From Phycicoccus sp. Soil748 (GTDB taxonomy: Bacteria > Actinomycetota > Actinomycetes > Actinomycetales > Dermatophilaceae), in contig NZ_LMSC01000002.1 in the NCBI RefSeq assembly GCF_001428025.1, positions 93,889 to 157,888 of the forward strand: a stretch of DNA of 64,000 bases, written 5' to 3'. The position numbers and the translations under genes are program-made. The notes below the pieces were generated by a model, which was not told the DNA's origin, ran no database searches, and saw nothing but the letters and a program-made list of their open reading frames with translations. This document shows positions 46,552 through 55,800 of this stretch, one piece after another. Positions within the stretch are counted from its first letter, which is position 1; each line of letters opens with the position of its first letter.

Positions 46552-47504
46552 CGGCCCATCGGGTGGGCACGCGCGACCACCTGCATCTCCGCGAGCAGCA
46601 GGCTCAGCGCCTCGGTGTGCAGGCCGTCACGGCCCTGCCGACCCTGCACACCGGCCAACGCAGCCTGGGTCGGCTGCTCGACGCCGCTGACGGCGAACAC
46701 CTGGGCCAGCACCACGGCCACGTCGTCGGCCGTGGTGGCCGGGTCGACGCCGACGCCGGCCGCGGCGACCCGGCGCTCGACCTCGTGGGTCGCGAACAGC
46801 TCGGCCTGCAGCGGCCACACCACGGCCAGGGCGGCCTCGAGGCGCCGCCGGGACTCCTCGGTGCCCCGCGCGAGGGTCAGGAACCAGCGCCCCGCGTAGT
46901 CGCGGTGGTAGGTCAGCTCCTTCACGCCCTTGGCGGCAACGGCGGCCAGCACGTGGTCGCTGCTCGAGGCCAGGCGCTCGAGCAGCGCGAGCCGGGCGGT
47001 CGCGAGGACGAGGAGCTTGACGATGGTGACGGCGAAGTCGCCGTTGTCGGTCTCGACCAGCCGCACGTTGCGGAACTCGCCCGACTCGCGGAAGAACGCC
47101 AAGGCGTCCTCCGGCGGCACGGGCGACCCCTCGGGGAGCGCCGGGACCAGGGTCGGGTCGGCTGCCGCCGCGCGGGCCAGCAGCAGCCGCGCCTGCCCGA
47201 GCAGGTCGAGCGCGATGTTGGCCAGCGCGATGTCCTCCTCGAGGTCGGGCGCGCGGCTGGTCCACTGCGACAGCCGCTGCGAGGCGATGAGCGCGTCGTC
47301 GGCGAGCATCAGGCAGTAGGTGGCGAGGTCGCGGGCGTCGACGCCCTCGGGGATGGTCGTGTCGACGCCGGCGAGCGGGTCCTCGAAGTCGGTGCCGAAG
47401 GCCCAGTGCGACGGGTCGCCGCCGAGCAGCCCGTCGTAGACGGAGCCGTGGGCGTCGGAGGGGTCGGGGGCGGGGTGCGAGGCGGGCTCGACGTGGTCGG
47501 TCAT
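46545..47504 (-). CDS. paaC: phenylacetyl-CoA epoxidase structural subunit
   Basis: PaaC is the inactive ferritin-like partner that stabilises PaaA. The 319-residue helical protein has SEFRNVRLVETDNGDFA-like and ELTYHRDYAGRWFLTLARGTEESR segments of this family. The ATG at 47504 is preferred over GTG at 47507 because GAGG is then 5 bases away. It ends inside the start of paaD. Confidence 0.92.
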   Translation of the reverse strand: MTDHVEPASHPAPDPSDAHGSVYDGLLGGDPSHWAFGTDFEDPLAGVDTTIPEGVDARDLATYCLMLADDALIASQRLSQWTSRAPDLEEDIALANIALDLLGQARLLLARAAAADPTLVPALPEGSPVPPEDALAFFRESGEFRNVRLVETDNGDFAVTIVKLLVLATARLALLERLASSSDHVLAAVAAKGVKELTYHRDYAGRWFLTLARGTEESRRRLEAALAVVWPLQAELFATHEVERRVAAAGVGVDPATTADDVAVVLAQVFAVSGVEQPTQAALAGVQGRQGRDGLHTEALSLLLAEMQVVARAHPMGRW

Positions 47505-47511
47505 CACTGCC

Positions 47512-47850
47512 TCACATGTGGGGGACGTTGTCGGGGATCTCGTAGAACGTCGGGTGCCGGTAGACCTTGTCGTTGCTCGGCGCGAACATCGGGTCCTTCT
47601 CGTCCGGGCTCGACGCGGCGATGTCCTTCGACTGCACCACCCAGATGCTCACGCCCTCGTTGCGCCGCGTGTAGACGTCACGAGCGTGACGCAGCGCCAT
47701 GTCGTCGTCGGCGGCGTGCAGGGAGCCGACGTGCACGTGGTTGAGCCCGCGCTTGCCGCGCACGAACACCTCGTACAGCGGCCACTCGGCCCGCACGCCC
47801 CCGGTCCCGCTGCCGGGCACGGCCTGCGAGGGGCCCTGTTCCGCGCTCAT
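47512..47850 (-). CDS. paaB: phenylacetyl-CoA epoxidase subunit PaaB
   Basis: PaaB is a small subunit of the epoxidase. The 112-residue protein contains [26 protein letters not shown] and the family ending [17 protein letters not shown]. The ATG overlaps the paaA stop by 4 bases. Confidence 0.94.
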   Translation of the reverse strand: MSAEQGPSQAVPGSGTGGVRAEWPLYEVFVRGKRGLNHVHVGSLHAADDDMALRHARDVYTRRNEGVSIWVVQSKDIAASSPDEKDPMFAPSNDKVYRHPTFYEIPDNVPHM

Positions 47851-48815
47851 GCGGCACCCCCGGCGGTCGCCATGGCGGCCTGCTTCGCGGCGTACGCGGT
47901 GGCGGCCTCGCGCACCCACGCACCGTCCTCGTGCGCCTTGCGGCGGTGGGCGATCCGCTGGGTGTTGCACGGGCCGTTGCCCTTGACGACCTGCATGAAC
48001 TCGTCCCAGTCGGGCTGGCCGAAGTCGTGGTGGCCGCGCTCGGGGTTCCAGCGCAGCTCGGGGTCGGGGAAGGTCACGCCCAGCGCCTGCGCCTGCGGCA
48101 CCGACATGTCGACGAACCGCTGGCGCAGGTCGTCGTTGCTGTTGCGCTTGATGCCCCACGCCATCGACTGCGCCGAGTTGGGCGACTCGTCGTCCGGCGG
48201 CCCGAACATCATCAGCGCCGGCCACCAGAAGCGGTTGACCGACTCCTGCACCATCGCCCGCTGCTCGTCGGTGCCGCGCATCATCGTCATGAGCAGCTCG
48301 TAGCCCTGCCGCTGGTGGAAGGACTCCTCCTTGCAGATGCGGATCATCGCGCGGCCGTAGGGGCCGAACGACGTGCGGCACAGCGGCACCTGGTTGCAGA
48401 TCGCGGCACCGTCGACGAGCCAGCCGATGGTGCCCACGTCGGCGTAGGTCAGCGTCGGGTAGTTGAAGATCGAGGAGTACTTCTGGGCCCCCGAGATGAG
48501 CTTCTCGGTGAGCTCGCCGCGGCTGACCCCGAGGGTCTCGCAGGCGGAGTACAGGTAGAGCCCGTGGCCCGCCTCGTCCTGCACCTTCGCGAGCAGGATC
48601 GCCTTGCGGCGCAACGAGGGAGCGCGTCCGATCCAGCTGCCCTCGGGCTGCATGCCGATGATCTCGGAGTGCGCGTGCTGGGCGACCTGGCGGACCAGCG
48701 TCCGGCGGTAGCCCTCGGGCATCCAGTCACGCGGCTCGATCCGGTCGCCGTGCCCGATGGTCGCGTCGAAGCCGGCCTGCAGCGGGTCGGTGCCTGCGGT
48801 GTCGGTGGCGGTCAT
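47847..48815 (-). CDS. paaA: phenylacetyl-CoA epoxidase catalytic subunit
   Basis: PaaA is the di-iron catalytic subunit that epoxidises phenylacetyl-CoA. The 322-residue ferritin-like protein has iron-ligand helices in [13 protein letters not shown] and [14 protein letters not shown], plus the family segment [15 protein letters not shown]. The ATG has GGAGG 4 bases upstream. It opens the minus-strand operon paaABCDE-J-H, with an operator-like palindrome about 50 bases upstream. No paaK, paaG or paaZ lies in the window. Confidence 0.96.
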   Translation of the reverse strand: MTATDTAGTDPLQAGFDATIGHGDRIEPRDWMPEGYRRTLVRQVAQHAHSEIIGMQPEGSWIGRAPSLRRKAILLAKVQDEAGHGLYLYSACETLGVSRGELTEKLISGAQKYSSIFNYPTLTYADVGTIGWLVDGAAICNQVPLCRTSFGPYGRAMIRICKEESFHQRQGYELLMTMMRGTDEQRAMVQESVNRFWWPALMMFGPPDDESPNSAQSMAWGIKRNSNDDLRQRFVDMSVPQAQALGVTFPDPELRWNPERGHHDFGQPDWDEFMQVVKGNGPCNTQRIAHRRKAHEDGAWVREAATAYAAKQAAMATAGGAA

Positions 48816-48864
48816 GCGTCCTCCACGGGGCTGGTGACGGGGCTGGAGTCGGGGCGCGCAGCCA

Positions 48865-48888
48865 ATTACTGACCGAACGGTTGGTAAT
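48865..48888. promoter_or_regulatory. TetR-type operator upstream of paaA (probable PaaR box)
   Basis: ATTAC-tg-ACCG-aa-CGGT-tg-GTAAT is an interrupted palindrome of 24 bp: outer arms ATTAC/GTAAT and inner arms ACCG/CGGT pair perfectly. The ACCG..CGGT centre resembles known TetR-family and PaaR operators. It lies 50-73 bases before the paaA start, where a repressor would block transcription. Confidence 0.7.
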
Positions 48889-48964
48889 AGTTTCTCAGGG
48901 TGTGCCCACCCTTGGCAACCACGGCGTGCCCCCAACAGCCGGCCCACGTCGCACCCGCCCCCTG

Positions 48965-49017
48965 AGTGAGCGCGGAATGTCGATTCGCGGACGCCATACC
49001 GACACTTCGCGCTCACT
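48965..49017. repeat. dispersed palindromic repeat, copy 2
   Basis: Arms at 48965-48985 and 48997-49017 are complementary over 21 bases with four mismatches, and the right arm (ACCGACACTTCGCGCTCAC) is almost identical to that of copy 1. It lies in the 279-base intergenic stretch between divergent paaA and the stop of the TspO-fusion gene, which otherwise holds only the paaA operator. Confidence 0.75.
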
Positions 49018-49094
49018 GAACGGGGTGAGGAGAGTCGGCACAGGCCCGCGGAGTCTGCCTTGGAGGGCCTGCGCGGGTAGGGCCCGCGGGAGGG

Positions 49095-50519
49095 TCAGCG
49101 GCGGCGGCCCCGCCGGTTCTTGGCGGCGATCGTGCCGGACAGCACCGTCGCGAACCCGCACCAGGCGGCGTACGCCCCGACGGCCACGGCCTTGCCTCGC
49201 CCGGCTGCGCCCGCGCGGCGTGCGAGGTCGGCCGAGGAGAGGGTGAGGACCGCGCACTCGGCGGTCGCGAGCCAGGGGCGCTTCGCGCGGAAGAACAAGC
49301 CCGTCCAGGCGGTGTTGAGCGCCATGTTGAGGGCCAGGGCCTGCTCGAGCTGCCTTGCCTCGTCCTCGCGGCCCGACTCGGCGAGGTAGGAGGAGGACAC
49401 GGCGCTGACCAGGGCGACGTCGGCGTACAGGCCGGTCCAGACGACGGGGAACGCCGCCGGCGGCGGCTCCCACGAGGGCTTGTCGAGCTTGCGGTACCAG
49501 CGTGAGGCCGGGTCGGTGAGGACCGAGCCGGTGACGGCGGCCGCCCCGACCATGGCGCTCGTGCGGGCGAGGGTACGGCGCCAACGGAACGGGTCGATGC
49601 CGCGGTTGGCGGCACGGATCGCGTCCTCGAAGGAGGTGCGTCCACCGGGCGGCGGACCGGTGACGTCGACGATGTCCTGCTCGCGACACACCGCCTCGTG
49701 CACGAGGCTGCCGATCAGCGGCCGGCCGATGCCGCGGGAGATGGGGGTGACGATGTCGATCCACAGCCCGGCGAGGCGCGGTGTGAGGACGGGCACGGTG
49801 GTGATGAAGCGACGCCCCAGCCCGACGATCTCGGCGTAGCGCTGCATCATCTCGGCGTAGGTGAGGACCTCGGGGCCACCGATGTCGAACGTCCGGTTGA
49901 CCTCTGGCCCCATCTCGGCAGAGCCGGCGAGGTAGTGGACGACGTCGTCGACCGCGATCGGCTGGATCCGGTTGCGGAGCCAGCGGGGCGCGACCACGGC
50001 CGGCAGCCGCTCGGTGAGGTGGCGCAGCATGTCGAACGACGCCGAGCCGTCCCCGAGCACGATCCCCGCCTGGAGCACGGTGGCGGGCACGGTGCCGGCC
50101 AGGAAGATGTCGCCGACCTCGACCCGTGAGGCCAGGTGGTCGGAGAGCCGGCCCTCCGGGTGCAGGCCGCTGAGGTAGACCACCCGGCCCACCCCGGCGT
50201 CGGCCGCGGCCTGGGCGAAGGTCCGGGCCATGGAGCGGTCGCGCTCCATGAAGTCGCCCTTGCCGTCCATCGAGTGCAGCAGGTAGTAGGCGACGTCGAC
50301 ACCCTGCATGGCGCGGCGGCAGTCCTCCGCGGAGGTCGCGTCGCCCTCGACCGCCTCCACGTCGTGGGCCCACGGCTTGCGGTCCAGGCCGCGGCGGCTG
50401 CGCGTGAGGACCCGCACCGTCCAGCCGCGCTCGAGCAGCGCCGGGACGAGGACGCCGCCCACGTAGCCGGTGGCGCCGGTGACCAGGACCGTGCGGGAGG
50501 TGCCGGAGGATGAGGGCAT
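49095..50519 (-). CDS. NAD(P)-binding (NmrA-like) protein fused to a TspO/MBR domain
   Basis: The 474-residue protein has two parts. Residues 1 to about 310 are an atypical SDR with VLVTGATGYVGGVLVPAL and VAYYLLHSMDGKGDF, paralogous to the protein at 39171. Residues from about 325 to 470 are a five-helix TspO/MBR domain with the signature WYRKLDKPSWEPPPAAFPVVWTGLY and a second aromatic-rich part (NTAWTGLFF). TspO proteins bind porphyrins, and in bacteria they answer to light or oxygen. The stop of the photolyase-CPBP unit is 4 bases upstream of the ATG, so it is probably the last gene of that transcript. Confidence 0.87.
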   Translation of the reverse strand: MPSSSGTSRTVLVTGATGYVGGVLVPALLERGWTVRVLTRSRRGLDRKPWAHDVEAVEGDATSAEDCRRAMQGVDVAYYLLHSMDGKGDFMERDRSMARTFAQAAADAGVGRVVYLSGLHPEGRLSDHLASRVEVGDIFLAGTVPATVLQAGIVLGDGSASFDMLRHLTERLPAVVAPRWLRNRIQPIAVDDVVHYLAGSAEMGPEVNRTFDIGGPEVLTYAEMMQRYAEIVGLGRRFITTVPVLTPRLAGLWIDIVTPISRGIGRPLIGSLVHEAVCREQDIVDVTGPPPGGRTSFEDAIRAANRGIDPFRWRRTLARTSAMVGAAAVTGSVLTDPASRWYRKLDKPSWEPPPAAFPVVWTGLYADVALVSAVSSSYLAESGREDEARQLEQALALNMALNTAWTGLFFRAKRPWLATAECAVLTLSSADLARRAGAAGRGKAVAVGAYAAWCGFATVLSGTIAAKNRRGRRR

Positions 50520-50523
50520 GCGA

Positions 50524-51246
50524 TCAGCTTCCTGACGAGAGGACGAGGGGGAGGAGCAGGAGCATCCCGAGGGACCACGTGAGGTGGGTGACCATCGGGC
50601 CGAGGATGCCGCCGGTGACCCGGCGCTGCAGGCCGGTGAGGACCCCGAGCAACGCGGCGGCCAGGACGAGCAGCGGTATCCCGGAGCCGACGGTCGTCAG
50701 GGCGTAGACGACGGTCGTGACGAGGACGGCGTGCCGTCGGCCGACGGCGGCGTACAGGGCGCCGCGGAAGTAGAGCTCCTCGGCGATGCCGTTGACGGCG
50801 GTGATGGCCGCCACGAGGGACAGCGACCCGAGCCGGGCGTGGTCGAGCAGGTGGGTGACGGGGTCGCGCAGCGGGGGGATGTGCGCGATGACGAACCCGC
50901 CGAGCAGGAACACCGTGAGCAGGATCGCGCCCAGGGCCAGGGACTGCACCAGGGGCCGGGCGTCGCCGCCGGAGCGGGTGCGGGCGCGGCCGAGGTGCAG
51001 CGGTCCGGACACCAGCGCCCCGACGGTCCAGATGGCCGCCAGCGCGACGGTGGCGCCGTAGAACAGGGGGTCGCCCGGTGGGATGCGCAGCGCGAGCGTG
51101 AGCACCGCGCTGCCGACGACGAGCGTGACCACGGCGACGACCCGGCGGCGGCGGAAGGCGGCGTCGGACTCGGTGTGGTCGCGGGGGACGGGGGTGACCA
51201 GGGCGGCCCGGACGAACGAGCGGACCTCGGCGACGGGGTCGATCAC
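50524..51246 (-). CDS. CPBP family intramembrane metalloprotease
   Basis: The 240-residue membrane protein has about seven hydrophobic segments and the CPBP/Abi motif EELYFRG (glutamates of EExxxR) in AITAVNGIAEELYFRGALY, with later conserved residues in GILGPMVTHLTW. It may be a CAAX-like protease or an immunity-like protein; the substrate is unknown. The GTG start overlaps the photolyase stop by 4 bases, so the two are translationally coupled. Confidence 0.85.
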   Translation of the reverse strand: MIDPVAEVRSFVRAALVTPVPRDHTESDAAFRRRRVVAVVTLVVGSAVLTLALRIPPGDPLFYGATVALAAIWTVGALVSGPLHLGRARTRSGGDARPLVQSLALGAILLTVFLLGGFVIAHIPPLRDPVTHLLDHARLGSLSLVAAITAVNGIAEELYFRGALYAAVGRRHAVLVTTVVYALTTVGSGIPLLVLAAALLGVLTGLQRRVTGGILGPMVTHLTWSLGMLLLLPLVLSSGS

Positions 51247-52676
51247 GACGACCCCGACCCCGACTCCGTACCGCCCGACCTCGAACCGCCCGACCCCGCA
51301 CCGCCCCGCACCGCGTCGTAACGGCGCAGGGCCTCCAGGCGCTCCTCGGCGTGGTCGACGACGCGCTCGGGGTAGTCGTGGTCGTAGCCGGCGTCGTGCT
51401 TCCACGGCTCGTGCACGGCCTTGCCCGGGATGTGCGCCAGCTCGGGCACGTAGCGGCGGACGTAGTCGCCCTGGGGGTCGAAGCGCTGGCCCTGGGTGAC
51501 GGGGTTGAACACGCGGAAGTACGGCGAGGCGTCGGTGCCGGTGCCGGCGACCCACTGCCAGCCGTGGTTGTTCGAGGCGATGTCGCCGTCGATGAGGTGG
51601 TCGAGGAAGTGGCGGGCGCCGACGGGCCACCAGACGTGCAGGTCCTTGGTGAGGAAGCTCGCGGTCACCATCCGCATCCGGTTGTGCATCCACCCCTCGG
51701 TGAGCAGCTGGCGCATCGCCGCGTCGACGACGGGGTAGCCGGTGCGCCCCTGCTTCCAGGCGTCGACGAGCTCGGGGTGGTCCTCGTAGGTCATGCCGGA
51801 CAGGGCGGGCCGCAGGTCGTGCCACGACGAGCGCGGGTGGTGCCACAGGACGTCGGCGTAGAACTCGCGCCAGCACAGCTCGGTCGCGTAGGTCTGGGCC
51901 CCCTGGCCGGTGCGCCCCTTCAGCTCGGCCAGGAGCGTGCGCGGGTGCACCGCGCCGATCTTGAGGTACGGCGACATCCGCGACGTCCCGGGGTGGTCGG
52001 CCCGGTCGCGCTCGTCCTTGTAGGCCGTGACGGCCTCGTCGAGGAAGTCACGCCACCGGGCGAGACCTGCCGCCTCACCCGCCTCCGGCATCGCCGGCAG
52101 GCCGTCCACCGAGAGGGCTTCGCGCACCGTCTTCCAGCCGTCGTCGTCCGACGCCACCCGGGCCGGCGACAGGTCCTTGGGCTCGGTGGCGGGGGCCGGC
52201 CAGCCGTGGTCGCGCCAGGCGCGGCTGAACGGTGTGAACACCTTGTAGGGGTCGCCGCTGCCGTTCCGCACCGATCCGGGCCCCACGGCGTACGGCGTGC
52301 CGGTCTCGACCCAGTCCACGCCCGCCTTCCCCAGCGCGGCGGCGACCGCCTTGTCGCGGCGCACGCCTGCCGGCGTGGTCTCGCGGGAGACGTGAACCGA
52401 TCCGGCGCCGACCTCCTGCACCACGGCGGGGACGACCTTCCTCGGGTCGCCGACGCGCAGGCAGAGCCGCCCGTCGTACGCCTCACGAGTGGCCTCGAGC
52501 GTTGCGGCGAGCCACGCGCGCCGTGCCGGGCCGCCGCCGTCCCACAGGGCGGGGTCGAGCACGAACAGGACCAGGACGTTGCCACCGTCGGCGGCCGAGT
52601 CGGCTGCGCCGAGCGCGGGGAGGTCGCCCCTGCGCAGGTCGCGACGGAGCCAGAGGACCGAGGCGGCGCGGGGCAT
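51243..52676 (-). CDS. phr: deoxyribodipyrimidine photolyase
   Basis: The 477-residue flavoprotein repairs cyclobutane pyrimidine dimers with light. It has the N-terminal photolyase domain (VLWLRRDLRRGDLPAL) and a C-terminal FAD domain with TYATELCWREFYADVLWHHP, EGWMHNRMRMVTASFLTKDL and IDGDIASNNHGWQWVAGTGTDASPYFRVFNP. The last 25 residues are a Gly/Ser/Thr-rich tail encoded by a degenerate short repeat. ATG start, leaderless. It heads a minus-strand unit with the CPBP and TspO-fusion genes. Confidence 0.94.
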   Translation of the reverse strand: MPRAASVLWLRRDLRRGDLPALGAADSAADGGNVLVLFVLDPALWDGGGPARRAWLAATLEATREAYDGRLCLRVGDPRKVVPAVVQEVGAGSVHVSRETTPAGVRRDKAVAAALGKAGVDWVETGTPYAVGPGSVRNGSGDPYKVFTPFSRAWRDHGWPAPATEPKDLSPARVASDDDGWKTVREALSVDGLPAMPEAGEAAGLARWRDFLDEAVTAYKDERDRADHPGTSRMSPYLKIGAVHPRTLLAELKGRTGQGAQTYATELCWREFYADVLWHHPRSSWHDLRPALSGMTYEDHPELVDAWKQGRTGYPVVDAAMRQLLTEGWMHNRMRMVTASFLTKDLHVWWPVGARHFLDHLIDGDIASNNHGWQWVAGTGTDASPYFRVFNPVTQGQRFDPQGDYVRRYVPELAHIPGKAVHEPWKHDAGYDHDYPERVVDHAEERLEALRRYDAVRGGAGSGGSRSGGTESGSGSS

Positions 52677-52683
52677 GCCACCA

Positions 52684-52689
52684 ACCCTA
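52684..52689 (-). promoter_or_regulatory. phr: leaderless -10 element TAGGGT of the photolyase unit
   Basis: Minus-strand TAGGGT ends exactly 7 bases before the photolyase ATG, with no ribosome-binding site between. Confidence 0.62.
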
Positions 52690-52819
52690 GGTGGGGTGGC
52701 GCGGGGATGCCTCGGCGAGCATTACTCGCGAGTCACCGACGATCGGTGGCAGGCTCGGGCCTCGGTGGCGTGCTGTCCGCGCCCCGCCCGTCGTCCGTCC
52801 GTGCTGGGAGGCCCACTCG

Positions 52820-55800
52820 ATGTTCTCGCGCATCGCCATCGTCAACCGGGGTGAGGCTGCGATGCGGCTCATCCACGCCGTGCGCGACCTCAACGCGCAG
52901 GCCGGCGCCGGCGGGCACCACATCGAGACGGTCGCGCTGCACACCGAGGGCGAGAAGCGCGCCATGTTCGTGCGCGAGTCCGACCACGCCTACAACCTCG
53001 GCCCCGCCGCCGACCGGCCCTACCTCGACTACGCCGTGCTGGAGAAGGCACTGCGCGAGACCGGCGCCGACGCCGCCTGGGTGGGTTGGGGCTTCGTCGC
53101 GGAGCACCCCGACTTCGCCGAGCTGTGCGGGCGCATCGGGGTGACGTTCATCGGCCCCAGCCCCGAGGCGATGCGCAAGCTCGGCGACAAGATCGGCTCC
53201 AAGCTGATCGCCGAGGAGGTCGGCGTGCCGGTGGCGCCGTGGAGCCGGGGCGGCGTCGACACCCTCGAGGACGCCAAAGCCGCCGCCGCGCAGATCGGCT
53301 ACCCGTTGATGCTCAAGGCGACGGCCGGCGGTGGTGGCCGCGGCATCCGCATGGTCGCCTCCGACGCCGACCTCACCGACGCCTACGAGCGCACCCGCGA
53401 CGAGGCGCAGCGCGCGTTCGGCTCCGGGGTGGTCTTCCTCGAGAAGCTCGTCACCGGGGCCCGCCACGTCGAGGTCCAGGTCATCGCCGACGGGCAGGGC
53501 ACCGCGTGGGCGCTGGGCGTCCGCGACTGCTCGGTCCAGCGGCGCAACCAGAAGGTCATCGAGGAGTCGGCCTCACCCGTCCTCGGGCCCGACCAGGTCG
53601 CGGAGGTCAAGACGGCCGCCGAGCGCCTCGCCGTCGCGGTCGGGTATGCCGGCGCCGGCACGGTCGAGTTCCTCTACCACCCGGGCGAGAAGTTCTTCGC
53701 CTTCCTCGAGGTCAACACCCGCCTGCAGGTCGAGCACCCCATCACCGAGGCGACGACCGACACGGACCTGGTCAAGCTGCAGATCCACGTCGCCTGCGGC
53801 GGCCGCCTCGAGGGCGAGCGGCCCGTCGAGGAGGGCCACGCCGTCGAGGCGCGGCTCAACGCCGAGGACCCCGACCGCGACTTCGCCCCCTCGCCGGGCC
53901 GGATCGCCCTGCTCAACCTCCCGGCAGGCCCCGGCATCCGGGTGGACACCGGGGTGGGGGAGGGCGACTCGATCCCCGCCGACTTCGACTCGATGATCGC
54001 CAAGATCATCGCCGTCGGTGCCGACCGGGACGAGGCGCTCGCCCGGCTGCGGCGCGCCATGTCCGAGACCACCGTCGTCATCGAGGGCGGTTCGACCAAC
54101 AAGAGCTTCATCCTCGACCTGCTCGACCAGCCCGAGGTCGTCGACGGCACCGCCGACACCGGCTGGATCGACCGGGTGCGCGGCGAGGGCCGCCTCGTGT
54201 CCCACCGCCACTCCGGCGTCGCGCTCGTCGTCGCCGGCATCGAGGGCTACGAGGACGAGGAGGGCGTCGAGCGCACCCGCCTGCTCGAGACCTCCCGCGG
54301 CGGCCGGCCCCAGGTGCAGCACCGCACCGGCCGGGCGATCGACCTCAAGCTCCGCGGCACGGCGTACAAGGTGACCGTCTGGCGCATCGGGCCGCACCTC
54401 TTCCGGGTCACCGTCGTCGGCGGCGCCACCGAGCAGACCGTCGACGCCGAGCTCGACCGCCTCGACGAGTACACCAGCCGCGTCACCATCGCCGGCCGCA
54501 CGCACCGCCTCATCACGGCCACCCACGGACCCGTGCAGCTCGTCGAGGTCGACGGCGTCACCCACCGGGTGTCGCGCGACGAGGGTGGCGTGCTGCGCTC
54601 ACCGGCGCCGGCCCTGGTGGTCGCGACCCCCGCGCAGGTCGGGGCCGAGGTCGCCGCGGGCGCACCGGTGCTGGTGCTCGAGTCGATGAAGATGGAGACG
54701 GTGCTGCCCGCGCCGTTCGCGGCCCGGGTCAAGGAGCTGCTCGTCTCCACCGGCAGCCAGGTGGAGACGGGTGCGCCCCTGGTGCGCCTCGAGCCCCTCG
54801 GCGACGGTGACGAGGTCGCCGAGGTGGGTGCGCAGGACACGGTCGACCTCGACCTGCCCACCTCGGACGGCCGTGGCGCCGGGACGGCGGAGGTGGCCGC
54901 GCGCTCGCGTGCCGCGCTGTGCGCCATGCTCCTCGGCTACGACGTCGACCCCCGCGACGACGGCGACACCCTGCGGTCCTACCTCGCCGCCCGCGCCGAG
55001 CTGTCCGCCGCCGGCGCCTCCCAGGTCGGTGCCGAGATCTCGGTGCTCGAGGTGTTCGCCGACTTCGCCGAGCTGAGCCGCAACCGGCCCGCGGGTGAGG
55101 AGGACCACGTCGAGAACCGCGTCCACAGCCCGCGCGAGCACTTCCACACCTACCTCCAGAGCCTGGACGTCGAGCGCGGCGCCCTGCCCGAGCAGTTCCG
55201 CACCAAGCTCTCGCAGGTCCTGCGCCACTACGGGCTCGACAGCCTCGACCGGACGCCGCAGCTCGAGGAGGCGGTCTTCCGCGTGTTCCTCGCCCAGCAG
55301 CGCTCGGCCCCCGAGGTCGTCCTGGCCACGGCCCTGCTGCAGCGCTGGATCGTCGAGCCGTGCCCCGCGCCGCCGCTGGACGCCGCCGCCCGCGAGGTGC
55401 TCGACCGCCTCGTGGTCGCCACCCAGCTCCGCCACCCGGTCATCGGCGACCTCGCGCGCAGCGTGCGGTTCCGCTGGTTCGACCAGCCGCTCGTCGACGC
55501 CGACCGCGCCAGCGTGCTGGGTGGCGTGCACGACGAGCTCGCCGCGCTCGAGGGCATCCCGGGCGGGGAGGAGCGCGCCCGCCGCATCGACGCCCTGGCC
55601 GCCATCCCCGAGCAGATCGTCCGTTTCCTCGCCGACCGGCTTGAGGGCGGCGTACCGGCCCGCGAGCCCATGCTCGCCGTGCTCGTGAAGCGGCACTACC
55701 GCGACCACGAGCTCACCGGCCTGCGCGAGCTCCAGAGCGGTGACCGCCCGTTCGCCGTCGCCGACTACTCCCTCGACGGCCGGGCCACGCACCTCGTCAC

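Noticed and set aside
52724-52733. Perfect 10-bp palindrome ACTCGCGAGT upstream of the fused carboxylase, as an operator
   Set aside because: It is short, GC-rich and not repeated elsewhere in the window, so chance cannot be excluded.
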